DNA of 64,000 nucleotides. Source: Agromyces sp. 3263 (lineage in GTDB: Bacteria; Actinomycetota; Actinomycetes; Actinomycetales; Microbacteriaceae). The position numbers were made by a program, and so were the translations under genes. The DNA lies in NCBI RefSeq assembly GCF_031456545.1, contig NZ_JAVDUV010000001.1:1736001-1800000 (forward strand), written 5' to 3'. The notes below the pieces were generated by a model. It did not search any database. It saw only the letters and a list, made by a program, of their open reading frames with translations, and was not told the origin of the DNA. Of the stretch, positions 1-7,424 are shown one piece after another; positions within the stretch are counted from its first letter, which is position 1, and every line of letters starts with the position of its first letter.

Positions 1-2018
1 GCCGCGCTCGCCGTGACGGTGCCGGCGGAGACGACGACCGTGCCGCCCGCGTTGTAGATGCCGCCGCCGATGCCGCTCGCGACCCCGTACGCGTCGACGG
101 TGCCACCCGTGACCGTCACCGACCCGCCGGGCCCGCCCGGGAAGATGCCGCCGCCACTGGCATAGCCGCTCCCGCCCCCGATGCCCGAACCGCCGAACAG
201 GCTCCGAGCGGTGACCTCACCCCCGGTGATGGTCACGTCGCCCCCGCCCCCGCCGCCCGAGTACCCCAGTCCGCCGCCGATGCCGGCCCCGCCGTTGGTC
301 GCGCTCGCGTTGACCGTGCCTCCCTCGATCCTGATGGTGCCCGCGGCCTCGCCGAGGGAGTCCGTGGTCCCACCGCCCACGGCCGCGCCGCGGTCGCCCT
401 CCGCGGTGATCGTGCCCGCACGTACGGTGAGCGCCGCGGTGGGCGGAACGTGGATGCCGGCGTCGGAGGGATCGGCAGGGTGCAGCGCGTCCAGTCGCCC
501 CCCGCCGACCGCGTCGTCGACGATGAGGTGCGCACCGCCGAGCACGTCGATGAAGTCGGGCGCGAGGGTGTGGCCGGCGAGATCCAGCGTGACCGCGCAG
601 CCGATGACGAGCGGTGGGCCGGAGAGGTCTTCGGGTACGACGACGGTGGAACCGTCGGTGCACTCCGCGAGCGCGGCTGCGAGCTCCGGGTACGTCTCAT
701 CCACCGCGTACAGCGTCACGTCGGAGGTGACCGGAGTGGTGTCGGTGAAGAGCACACCCGACCCGTCGGCCGCGGTGGTCCAGGCCATCCCCGCCGGCGG
801 CGGGGGAATGGCGCGGTATCCGGTGGCGAAGTCGGGCGCGAAGAGCCGCACGGATGCCACGGGGTCGCCGTCCTGCGGGTCGAACCCGACCTCATAGTCG
901 TGGTCGGTCACCGTGAGCGTGTCGGCGATCAGCGTTCCGTCGAGTGCGATGACACCGTGGTTGTCGATCTCGCCGTCGCCGGTGAGTGCCGCGCCGATCG
1001 TCGGGTCGGCCTCGGTTCCGAGCAGGGCCCCGCCCTGCTCGATGACGATCTCGGGCTCGCCGATCGAGGCGTCGGCCGAGATGACGAATGGGCCCGACGG
1101 CACGCGCAGCACGCCGCCGGCGCCGACGACGAGCGAGCCGAACGCGGTGCCCGACGCGCCCGCTCCGACCGCGGTGTGGCCGCCCACGGCGGTCACCACC
1201 CCGCCGGTGATGCTCACGTCCGCACCCCCTTGGGACGGGCGGCCGCCGATACCGGCGCTGGCCACGCCGCCGGTGGCGCTGACCGTGCCGCCGTTGACGA
1301 CGACGTCGAAGCCGGCGGTGCCCCCGATCCCGACGCCATCGGCATCGGGCGGCCCGGGAACGGCCGGATCGGCGCCGCCGCCGAGCGCCTCGACGTCACC
1401 GCCGTTGATCGTGAGCAGCCCGCCGGCGACGTCCGTCTCCCAGGCCCCGCCGATACCGGCGGCGCCGCCGCCGAGCGTCACCTCGTCCCCGCCGATCGCG
1501 GTGACGGTTCCGTCGTCGATGGTGATGTCGCCGACTCCGCTGGAGAGGATGCCGTCGCCATCCAGCAGGAGGCCCCCGCCGATTCCTGCGGCCGCGATGC
1601 CGTCGCTGGTGTCGAGCTCGCTGTCGCCCCGCGCCACGATGGTGCCGCCCTCGATGACGAGGCCCGACCCCGTCGGAACCTGGATCCCGGCGCCCGACCC
1701 GAAGCCGCTCGACACGAGGGAGCCTCCTCCGGTGGCCGTGATGGTGAGGACGGTGCCGGAGGCGATCACGATGCCCTGGGCGACGAGCGCATGGCCGGCG
1801 AGGTCGAGCGTGACCTCGCAGGCTGCGACCAGCCGCCCACCGGTGAGATCGCCGGTGGGCGCGACCGTGTCGCCGTCGGCGCACGTGGCGAGCGCGCTCT
1901 CGAGCTCGGCGAAGGTGCTCGGTGCCCAGTCGGCCGCGAACGCCGGAACCGCGCCGGACCCGCCCAGCAACAGCGTCGTCGTCGCGGCACAGGCGAGGAT
2001 CGATGCAGCGCGCTTCAT
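1..2018 (-). CDS. Secreted beta-helix / InlB-repeat surface protein (C-terminus beyond window)
   Basis: The frame opens at ATG 2018 behind an AAGGAG ribosome site (2025-2030) and stays open to the window edge, so at least 672 residues are present and the C-terminus is missing. Residues 1-29 form a Sec signal peptide (KR start, Ala/Leu core, cleavage near AFA-AD). The mature part is Gly/Ala/Thr/Val-rich and built of short strands like ITGGxVTAxGG separated by GIGG turns, as in right-handed beta-helix surface proteins. There are two related modules, about residues 34-370 and from about 441 onward. Each opens with TF/YxEL..AL..C.DG and then a VTLDLAGH stretch. Between them (about 375-438) lies an InlB B-repeat-like domain ending TTPVTSDVTLYA. 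I infer a secreted or wall-associated adhesin-like protein. No enzymatic motif is visible and the family is not firmly identified. Confidence 0.8.
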   Translation of the reverse strand, partial: MKRAASILACAATTTLLLGGSGAVPAFAADWAPSTFAELESALATCADGDTVAPTGDLTGGRLVAACEVTLDLAGHALVAQGIVIASGTVLTITATGGGSLVSSGFGSGAGIQVPTGSGLVIEGGTIVARGDSELDTSDGIAAAGIGGGLLLDGDGILSSGVGDITIDDGTVTAIGGDEVTLGGGAAGIGGAWETDVAGGLLTINGGDVEALGGGADPAVPGPPDADGVGIGGTAGFDVVVNGGTVSATGGVASAGIGGRPSQGGADVSITGGVVTAVGGHTAVGAGASGTAFGSLVVGAGGVLRVPSGPFVISADASIGEPEIVIEQGGALLGTEADPTIGAALTGDGEIDNHGVIALDGTLIADTLTVTDHDYEVGFDPQDGDPVASVRLFAPDFATGYRAIPPPPAGMAWTTAADGSGVLFTDTTPVTSDVTLYAVDETYPELAAALAECTDGSTVVVPEDLSGPPLVIGCAVTLDLAGHTLAPDFIDVLGGAHLIVDDAVGGGRLDALHPADPSDAGIHVPPTAALTVRAGTITAEGDRGAAVGGGTTDSLGEAAGTIRIEGGTVNASATNGGAGIGGGLGYSGGGGGGDVTITGGEVTARSLFGGSGIGGGSGYASGGGIFPGGPGGSVTVTGGTVDAYGVASGIGGGIYNAGGTVVVSAGTVTASA

Positions 2019-2114
2019 CGAACGCTCCTTCGCGTCGGGCGCACTCGGGTCGGCCCGACTCGGCTCGTACCCTAGCGGTCGCCTCGCCGGGCCGTCAGTC
2101 CCCGAACGGGTGGC

Positions 2115-2507
2115 CTAGTCGACGTTGTGCCGCAGGTACTCGCGCACGAGCTTCTCGGGCGCGGCGGCCGCCCAGGCCTCGGCGACGAGTTCCGACAGCC
2201 GGCGCCGCGGGATGCGGTCGAGGTGCACGAGCACCGTGGCGTAGCCGTCGAAGTGGGGCGTGGTGAAGAACACGGTCGGATCCTCCGCGACGAGCGCGAG
2301 CTTCACCGCCTCGTCCTCGGTCTTCGCCGCGAGCACGGGGCCGGCCTGTGCCTCGATGCCGAGCGCGTCGAGGTCGGCGCGTCGCAGCGGCCGCTCGAGC
2401 ACGAATGCCTTGCCGCGCACCTTCCACTCGAGGTTCCCGCGCGAGACGTGCTCGCTCGCCTCGGGCAGGCTCAGCGCGAGCTCGCGCACGTCGTCCCATG
2501 TCGCCAT
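2115..2507 (-). CDS. MmcQ/YjbR family DNA-binding-like protein
   Basis: This 130-residue protein starts MATWDDVRELALSLPEASEH and contains the family pattern of an N-terminal LPE.SE segment, a central LEWKVRGKAFVL strand, and a C-terminal DEW-like PEKLVREYL helix. MmcQ/YjbR proteins have a CyaY-like fold and were named DNA-binding, but their physiological role is mostly unknown. The start at ATG 2507 is preferred because a TAGCCT -10 box (2515-2520) lies 7 nt upstream, suggesting a leaderless mRNA. A longer in-frame extension would run into the rpmB leader region and has no family similarity. The gene is transcribed leftward, divergent from rpmB, and sits 96 nt upstream of the secreted beta-helix gene. 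Confidence 0.8.
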   Translation of the reverse strand: MATWDDVRELALSLPEASEHVSRGNLEWKVRGKAFVLERPLRRADLDALGIEAQAGPVLAAKTEDEAVKLALVAEDPTVFFTTPHFDGYATVLVHLDRIPRRRLSELVAEAWAAAAPEKLVREYLRHNVD

Positions 2508-2514
2508 GCGCGTC

Positions 2515-2520
2515 AGGCTA
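2515..2520 (-). promoter_or_regulatory. -10 box of leaderless promoter for the YjbR-like gene
   Basis: TAGCCT read on the minus strand matches TAnnnT and ends 7 nt before ATG 2507. No ribosome site lies between them, so the transcript probably begins at or next to the start codon. Confidence 0.45.
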
Positions 2521-2588
2521 CGCCTCCGGGTGCCGCGGCGCAGCGCTCGCGGCATCCGCTCGATTCGGCCCGCGATCAGGCGGTCTGG

Positions 2589-2594
2589 TAGACT
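2589..2594 (+). promoter_or_regulatory. -10 box of the rpmB-rpmG-rpsN promoter
   Basis: TAGACT fits the actinobacterial -10 consensus. No good -35 box is seen. It would start transcription near 2601-2603, giving a 5' untranslated leader of about 140 nt before rpmB. Confidence 0.5.
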
Positions 2595-2602
2595 CGACGT
2601 TT

Positions 2603-2741
2603 GGCTGGGCACTTCCACTGCCCAGACCGCGACATTCCCACCACGAGCACCGCGAGAAATCGCGGAATTCGGCGTGGGGAACGTCAGCAGACAAGAGACC
2701 TTGGGAGGGGCATCCGCCCCTCGGTATTGGAGGAAAGACCA
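2603..2741 (+). ncRNA. Structured 5' leader RNA of the rpmB operon (candidate cis-regulator)
   Basis: Three stem-loops can be drawn. P1 is 2605-2611 with 2619-2625 (7 bp). P2 is 2635-2639 with 2677-2681 and 2642-2645 with 2673-2676, interrupted by an AC bulge. It is capped, after an internal loop, by a 6-bp helix (2650-2655/2660-2665) closed by a GAAA GNRA-type tetraloop. P3 is 2705-2711 with 2716-2722, seven bp with loop ATCC, just before the GGAGGA ribosome site at 2729-2734. Such layered helices with a GNRA loop in front of ribosomal protein genes resemble autogenous r-protein leaders. This is inference from pairing only. Confidence 0.5.
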
Positions 2742-2978
2742 ATGGCAGCAGTGTGCCAGGTGACCGGAGCCGTTCCCGGCTTCGGACACAACATCTCGCA
2801 CTCGCACCGCCGGACGAAGCGCCGCTTCGACCCGAACGTGCAGAAGAAGACGTACTACGTGCCCTCGCTTCGTCGTAACGTCACCCTGAACGTGTCCGCC
2901 AAGGGCATCAAGGTGATCGACGCTCGTGGCATCGAGGCCGTCATCAAGGACATCCAGGCTCGTGGGGTGAAGCTCTAA
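2742..2978 (+). CDS. rpmB: 50S ribosomal protein L28
   Basis: The 78-residue product starts [20 protein letters not shown] and contains the L28 signature [16 protein letters not shown]. The zinc-binding CxxC of the zinc-containing form is broken: only Cys5 remains and the second position is Thr. It is therefore a zinc-independent type. ATG 2742 is chosen because a GGAGGA ribosome site (2729-2734) precedes it. The stop codon overlaps the rpmG start by one base (TAATG), so translation is coupled. It is the first gene of rpmB-rpmG-rpsN. In many actinobacteria this trio exists as a zinc-responsive (Zur-regulated) paralog set, but I see no clear Zur box here. Confidence 0.97.
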   Translation: MAAVCQVTGAVPGFGHNISHSHRRTKRRFDPNVQKKTYYVPSLRRNVTLNVSAKGIKVIDARGIEAVIKDIQARGVKL

Positions 2979-3145
2979 TGGCGAAGCAGCAGGACATCCG
3001 TCCCATCATCAAGCTCCGTTCGACGGCCGGCACCGGGTACACCTACGTGACCCGCAAGAACCGTCGCAACAACCCCGACCGTCTCGTGCTCAAGAAGTAC
3101 GACCCCGTGGTGCGCAAGCACGTCGACTTCCGAGAGGAGCGCTAA
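2978..3145 (+). CDS. rpmG: 50S ribosomal protein L33
   Basis: This 55-residue basic protein (start [20 protein letters not shown], end [15 protein letters not shown]) matches bacterial L33 over its whole length. It contains no cysteine, so it is the zinc-free form that lacks the two CxxC pairs. The ATG overlaps the last base of the rpmB stop codon, and rpsN begins three bases after its own stop, so the three genes form a tight operon. The protein is small but unmistakable. Confidence 0.97.
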   Translation: MAKQQDIRPIIKLRSTAGTGYTYVTRKNRRNNPDRLVLKKYDPVVRKHVDFREER

Positions 3146-3148
3146 GAC

Positions 3149-3454
3149 ATGGCGAAGAAGAGCAAGATCGCGCGCAACGAGCAGCGCAAGGTGATCGTCG
3201 ACCGCTACGCGGCGAAGCGCCTCGAACTGAAGAAGGCGCTGGTCGACGAGAACGGCACCGACGAGAGCCGCGAGGCCGCTCGCGTGGGCCTGCAGAAGCT
3301 GCCCCGCAACGCGTCGCCGGTTCGCGTCCGTTCGCGTGACGCCATCGACGGCCGCCCCCGTGGCGTGCTCACGAAGTTCGGCGTCTCGCGCGTCCGCTTC
3401 CGTGACATGGCCCACCGTGGCGAGATGCCCGGCATCACCAAGTCGAGCTGGTAG
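3149..3454 (+). CDS. rpsN: 30S ribosomal protein S14 (long, zinc-free type)
   Basis: The 101-residue product begins [20 protein letters not shown] and ends [11 protein letters not shown], typical of the long S14 form that has no CxxC zinc knuckle. It assembles into the head of the 30S subunit. It is the third gene of the rpmB-rpmG-rpsN operon, three bases behind rpmG, with a GAGAGGAG ribosome site inside the rpmG end. A strong hairpin terminator follows at 3477-3515. All three proteins lack zinc ligands, so the cluster encodes a fully zinc-independent set. Confidence 0.97.
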   Translation: MAKKSKIARNEQRKVIVDRYAAKRLELKKALVDENGTDESREAARVGLQKLPRNASPVRVRSRDAIDGRPRGVLTKFGVSRVRFRDMAHRGEMPGITKSSW

Positions 3455-3476
3455 GCCACCGCGCCTCACGCTTCAC

Positions 3477-3515
3477 CGAGAGGGGCGTCCCGGGTTTCCC
3501 GGGGCGCCCCTCTCG
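3477..3515 (+). terminator. Hairpin terminator after rpsN
   Basis: CGAGAGGGGCG (3477-3487) pairs with CGCCCCTCTCG (3505-3515), and the inner bases extend the stem. There is no U-tract, which is usual in high-GC actinobacteria. Confidence 0.8.
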
Positions 3516-3681
3516 TCGTCCCCGGCGACGGATGCGCGTCCGCGCCGGCACCGCGCACGGGGCGATCCGCGGCATCCGCTCGGCGACACGCCGGGCCGAA
3601 GGTGCCCCAATGGGCTCGAAATCCGCGTCATTCCGGGGATCTCTGCTACATTCGAGGCGGCCCGATCGGCCACGGGGGCGG

Positions 3682-3696
3682 TTGAACGATCGTTCC
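3682..3696 (+). promoter_or_regulatory. Possible -35 box and 12-bp palindrome upstream of hup
   Basis: TTGAAC (3682-3687) resembles a -35 box and overlaps the perfect palindrome GAACGATCGTTC (3685-3696). The expected -10 position near 3705-3710 is weak. The palindrome shares GAACGATCGT with both operator copies at 36421-36457. Confidence 0.35.
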
Positions 3697-3750
3697 CGAG
3701 AATTCACAGATAGCTGTACCGAAACAGCGGAAGTCCGAGGAGGACATTCA

Positions 3751-4038
3751 ATGGCTGACAAGTCGCTGAACAAGACCGAGCTCGTCGCGAAGATCGCTGC
3801 GTCGACCGGGCAGAGCCAGGCCACCGTCGACGCCGTGCTCGGCGGTCTCTTCGACGCGCTCGCCGAGTCCGTCGGTTCGGACACGAAGGTCTCCATCCCG
3901 GGTTGGCTCGCCGTCGAGCGCACCTCGCGTGCCGCTCGCACCGGCCGCAACCCGCAGACGGGCGCGACCATCGACATCCCGGCCGGCCACTCGGTCAAGA
4001 TCTCGGCGGGCTCGAAGCTCAAGGCTGCCGCCAAGTAG
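3751..4038 (+). CDS. hup: HU family DNA-binding protein
   Basis: The 95-residue protein MADKSLNKTELVAKIAAS... is a full-length HU/IHF-type nucleoid protein: N-terminal helix pair, the GGLFDALAES helix, then the RTGRNPQTGATIDIPAGH arm that wraps DNA and contains the intercalating proline. It lacks the long Lys/Ala C-terminal tail of mycobacterial HupB. It acts as a dimer that bends and compacts the chromosome. The start ATG 3751 lies behind an AGGAGG site, and no other start fits. It is monocistronic: terminators at 3477-3515 and 4052-4088 isolate it from its neighbours. A 12-bp palindrome about 55 nt upstream may be an operator. Confidence 0.95.
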   Translation: MADKSLNKTELVAKIAASTGQSQATVDAVLGGLFDALAESVGSDTKVSIPGWLAVERTSRAARTGRNPQTGATIDIPAGHSVKISAGSKLKAAAK

Positions 4039-4051
4039 CATTCGAGACTCC

Positions 4052-4088
4052 CGAAGGGGCATGCGGCCGAGCGCCGCATGCCCCTTCG
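4052..4088 (+). terminator. Hairpin terminator after hup
   Basis: A perfect 16-bp stem (4052-4067 with 4073-4088) with the five-base loop CGAGC starts 13 bases after the hup stop codon. Confidence 0.85.
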
Positions 4089-4168
4089 TGGTTCCGATGC
4101 GAGCGGGTGCCGCGGGCGCCGGGATGCTGCGAGCGCACGCTCCGGGCGGGCACACGGGAAGCGGCGTC

Positions 4169-4174
4169 TAGGCT
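4169..4174 (+). promoter_or_regulatory. -10 box of leaderless copD/ctaG promoter
   Basis: TAGGCT lies exactly 6 nt before GTG 4181. No ribosome site is present, so the mRNA probably starts at the GTG. Confidence 0.5.
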
Positions 4175-4180
4175 GGTTCG

Positions 4181-6157
4181 GTGCCCCGCTCCGTCCGCGT
4201 GCTCGGCCCCGCCGTGCTCATCCTCGTCGCGCTCCTCGCGACGTTCGCGGGCCTCGCGTACGGCGGCGGCGCGGCGCCGTACCCCATCCAGGATCCAGGT
4301 CCGATCGCCCGCTTCGGACTCCCGGTCGCCAAGCTCTTCGTGAACCTCGGCGCCGCGGGCATGATCGGCGCGCTCGTGATGGCGGTGTGGGCGCTCAGCC
4401 CGAAGCGGCCCGAGTTCGACCTCGCGCTCGATGTGGCCGCGGCATCCGCTGCCGTGCTCACCGTCGCCAGCGCTGCGACCGGCCTGTTCACATTCCTCGT
4501 GGTGACCGGGGAGCCCCTCGATCTGGGCGAGGCGTTCGGGCAGAAGCTCGGGCAGTTCGTCACGTCGATCGAGCTCGGCGAGGCGTGGCTGACCACCACG
4601 CTCGTCGCGGCGGCGGTCACGGTGCTGTGCTTCGCCGTGCGCAACCACACGGCGCTGATCTTCGTCACGGTGCTCGCGGTGACCGCGCTCGTGCCGATGG
4701 CGCAGCAGGGGCACGCCGCCGGCGCCGCGGGTCACAACGCCGCGATCGCCGCCCTCGGACTGCACCTCGCCTTCGTCGCCGCGTGGGTCGGCGGGCTGCT
4801 CACGATCGTGCTGCTGCGGAACCGCCTCGACGCCGACCGGCTGCCGGTCGTGCTCGCGCGGTACTCGACGGTGGCGCTCATCTGCTTCATCGTGGTGGCC
4901 GTCTCGGGCTACGCCGGCGCGGCGCTGCGCATCGGCACGTGGGACGAGCTCGGCACCCCCTACGGCGTGCTCGTGCTGGTCAAGGTCGCCGCGCTCGTCG
5001 CCCTCGGCCTGTTCGGCGCGGTGCAGCGCCGCTTCCTCATCGGCCGGATGTCGCGGCCCGGCGCCTCGCCCGCGCGCGACTTCTGGCTGCTCGTCGTCGT
5101 CGAGTTGGCGTTCATGGGGCTCGCGTCGGGTGTCGCCGCGGCGCTCGCCCGCACGGCGACCCCGGTGTCGGAGGATGCGGCCGGCTCGCTCGCCCGCACG
5201 CCGGCCGAGATCCTCACCGGCCAGCCGCTGCCGCCGTGGCCCGAGTGGACGCGGTACTTCACCGAGTGGAGTCCCGACCTCATCTGGGTGCTCGCGTGCG
5301 GCTTCGGCATCTTCTTCTACCTGGCCGGGGTGTGGCGGCTGCGCCGACGCGGCGACCACTGGCCGATCTACCGGGCGGTGCTGTGGGTGTGCGGCCTGCT
5401 GCTGCTCGCCTACATCACCAGCGGCGGCGTCAGCGTCTACGAGGAATACCTCTTCTCGGCGCACATGGGCGCGCACATGGCGCTGACCATGGCGGTGCCC
5501 GTACTGCTCGTGCCGGGCGCGCCCGTCACGCTCGCGGCACGGGCGATCCGCCCGAGGAAGGACGGCTCGCGCGGCGGCCGCGAGTGGATCCTGCTGGCCG
5601 TGCACTCGAAGTTCGCGTCGATCATCGCCAACCCGCTCGTCGCGGCCGCGCTCTTCGCCGGGTCGCTCTGGGTGTTCTACTACTCACCGCTGTTCCGGTG
5701 GTCGATGGTCGATCACATCGGCCACGAGTGGATGGTGGGGCATTTCCTGATCACCGGCTACCTCTTCGTGCAGTCGCTCATCGGCATCGACCCGGTGCCC
5801 TACCGCCTGCCCTACCCGTTCCGCCTGGTGCTGCTGCTCGGCACCATGGCCTTCCACGCGTTCTTCGGCCTCGCGATCATGTCGGGCACGGGCCTGCTGC
5901 TCGCCGACTGGTACGGCGCGATGGGGTGGGGCACCGATGCGCTCGCCGACCAGCAGATGGGCGGCGGCATCGCGTGGTCGGTGGGCGAGATCCCGACCGT
6001 GGCGCTCGCGATCACCGTCGCGGTGCAGTGGTCGCGCAGCGACGAGAAGGAGTCCCGCCGCAGCGACCGGCACGCCGATCGCACGGGCGACGCCGAACTC
6101 GAGGCGTATAACGCGCGGCTCGCGGCCATCGCCCGGCAGGACGCGAACCGCAGCTGA
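4181..6157 (+). CDS. Bifunctional copper resistance CopD / cytochrome c oxidase assembly CtaG-like membrane protein
   Basis: This 658-residue polytopic membrane protein joins two families. The first half (about residues 10-335) has about eight hydrophobic segments and the CopD-type QGHAAGAAGHN and GLHLAFVAAWVGGLL stretches. The second half (about 365-620) has the CtaG/caa3-type features AHMGAHMALTM, GHEWMVGHF and MAFHAFFGLAIM, whose His/Met residues are plausible copper ligands. The fusion is typical of actinobacteria. It is thought to handle copper across the membrane for insertion into terminal oxidase. GTG 4181 is selected because a -10 box sits 6 nt upstream. The C-terminus is a charged cytoplasmic tail. 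It stands alone, and the next gene is convergent. Confidence 0.9.
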   Translation: MPRSVRVLGPAVLILVALLATFAGLAYGGGAAPYPIQDPGPIARFGLPVAKLFVNLGAAGMIGALVMAVWALSPKRPEFDLALDVAAASAAVLTVASAATGLFTFLVVTGEPLDLGEAFGQKLGQFVTSIELGEAWLTTTLVAAAVTVLCFAVRNHTALIFVTVLAVTALVPMAQQGHAAGAAGHNAAIAALGLHLAFVAAWVGGLLTIVLLRNRLDADRLPVVLARYSTVALICFIVVAVSGYAGAALRIGTWDELGTPYGVLVLVKVAALVALGLFGAVQRRFLIGRMSRPGASPARDFWLLVVVELAFMGLASGVAAALARTATPVSEDAAGSLARTPAEILTGQPLPPWPEWTRYFTEWSPDLIWVLACGFGIFFYLAGVWRLRRRGDHWPIYRAVLWVCGLLLLAYITSGGVSVYEEYLFSAHMGAHMALTMAVPVLLVPGAPVTLAARAIRPRKDGSRGGREWILLAVHSKFASIIANPLVAAALFAGSLWVFYYSPLFRWSMVDHIGHEWMVGHFLITGYLFVQSLIGIDPVPYRLPYPFRLVLLLGTMAFHAFFGLAIMSGTGLLLADWYGAMGWGTDALADQQMGGGIAWSVGEIPTVALAITVAVQWSRSDEKESRRSDRHADRTGDAELEAYNARLAAIARQDANRS

Positions 6158-6191
6158 GGCGGTCAGCGGATGCCGCGGCATCCGCTCATCG

Positions 6192-7238
6192 TCACTTCAG
6201 CTGGATCGCGATGCTGCCGTCGGGCCGGATCGTCGCGCTGAGGGCGAGCAGGAACGGCTCGTCCTCCTCGAACTGCGAGATGTCGCCGTCGAAGAGCGAC
6301 TGCACCTCGACGGAGATGTGGGCGACGCCCTCGGTGGGCGGCATCTCGAACGCGGTCTCGCCGGCGGTGAGCGTGACCTGCGGACTGGTGACGATGGTCC
6401 ACACGGGGTCGCCGATGACGCGGTCGTCGATCTCGACGCCGAAGGGGCACCCGGCCGGCTGCAGCACCGCCTGGGTCGTGCACTGCTGCAGGTAGTCGTC
6501 GACCTTCACCTGCACGCGCTGCACGAACGTCTCGGTGGGCTCGGAGTCGACGGTGACGGCCGGCCGGCTCGACGGCTCGACGGTGAGCGGCACGGGCACC
6601 GCCTCGAGGAGCGTCGAGGTGTAGCCGAACTCGTAGACCGCGGGGGCGATGGCGAGGTAGGGCGCGGTCTGCGTGAACGCGGTGAGCTCGTCACCCGTCT
6701 TGTTGGCGCGCGTGTCGAGCGTCAGCGTGCCGACGGTGAAGAGCGGGTTGTGCGCCGCCGCGACGTCGATGACGGCCAGCGGGCTGACCGCGAACTCCCA
6801 CCGGTTGAGCACCCCGTAGAGCGGCTCGATGGGGCGGACGTCGAACGTCGTCTCCACGATCGCCAGGTCGAGGCGGTAGCTCGCCGTGACCGAGTGCGTG
6901 CCGTCGTCGCCCGCGACGTCGCTGAGGATGCGCACGTCCTCGGGCCCGGCCTCGACCACGCCGGAACGGAACATCGCGGTGGAGACGTTCGCGGGCAGGC
7001 CGAGCGCGGCGAGCTCGTCGGCGTCGAGTGCGACGCCGGGCGTCGTGGATGCCGCGGCGATGTCGTCGTCGGCGATGGCCTCGAGGTAGCGCTCGACGAA
7101 GCTGGACGCGCCGTAGATGGTCTGGTTCAGGGCGCCGAGTGCGGCGAGGAACGCCCCGACGACGAGCACGGCGAGGCACAGCCACCCCGCGACGGCCGCG
7201 AGGGACAAGCGACCCTCGCGCACGACCGAGCTCCCCAC
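6192..7238 (-). CDS. Membrane-anchored hypothetical protein
   Basis: This product of about 348 residues has a single N-terminal hydrophobic segment (residues about 13-37) followed by a soluble extracytoplasmic region. It has two cysteines near the C-terminal third (QQCTTQAVLQPAGCP) that may form a disulfide. I do not recognise a named domain. The region 45-170 has the look of an NTF2-like or DUF4878-type fold (FVERYLEAIADDDIAAAS). GTG 7238 is preferred over GTG 7244 because the TAGACT -10 box ends 6 nt upstream of it. The gene is divergent from the helicase gene and convergent with copD/ctaG. It is probably an envelope protein of unknown function. Confidence 0.75.
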   Translation of the reverse strand: MGSSVVREGRLSLAAVAGWLCLAVLVVGAFLAALGALNQTIYGASSFVERYLEAIADDDIAAASTTPGVALDADELAALGLPANVSTAMFRSGVVEAGPEDVRILSDVAGDDGTHSVTASYRLDLAIVETTFDVRPIEPLYGVLNRWEFAVSPLAVIDVAAAHNPLFTVGTLTLDTRANKTGDELTAFTQTAPYLAIAPAVYEFGYTSTLLEAVPVPLTVEPSSRPAVTVDSEPTETFVQRVQVKVDDYLQQCTTQAVLQPAGCPFGVEIDDRVIGDPVWTIVTSPQVTLTAGETAFEMPPTEGVAHISVEVQSLFDGDISQFEEDEPFLLALSATIRPDGSIAIQLK

Positions 7239-7244
7239 CCGCAC

Positions 7245-7250
7245 AGTCTA
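7245..7250 (-). promoter_or_regulatory. -10 box of leaderless promoter for the anchored protein
   Basis: TAGACT on the minus strand is spaced 6 nt from GTG 7238, the same architecture as other leaderless genes in this window. This decides the start codon. Confidence 0.45.
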
Positions 7251-7424
7251 TGTGGGGCCGGCCGCGCGACCCGTCCTCCACCGCCGGGCCGCGGACGGTG
7301 CGCATGGGACCATCCGGACCGGCACGAACGCGGCTGCGTGCCGCGCGGTTACAGTGGGAGCGCGCCCGCTCGGGCGTCGTCGCCGCGAGAGCCGCGCGCG
7401 GCATCCGCTCGCCGAAGGCAACCA

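Noticed and set aside
181..2118. Long plus-strand frames opposite the beta-helix gene
   Set aside because: They consist of Pro/Ser/Arg-rich sequence without domain likeness; the minus frame has a signal peptide, ribosome site and ordered repeats.
2520..2741. Zur-type zinc operator before rpmB
   Set aside because: No AT-rich palindrome of the Zur type is present, although zinc-free paralogs are often Zur-controlled.
5937..7424. Extension of the helicase frame far upstream of GTG 7425
   Set aside because: The extension is Arg/Asp/Gly-rich antisense of the anchored-protein gene and has no family similarity; the helicase homology begins right after GTG 7425.
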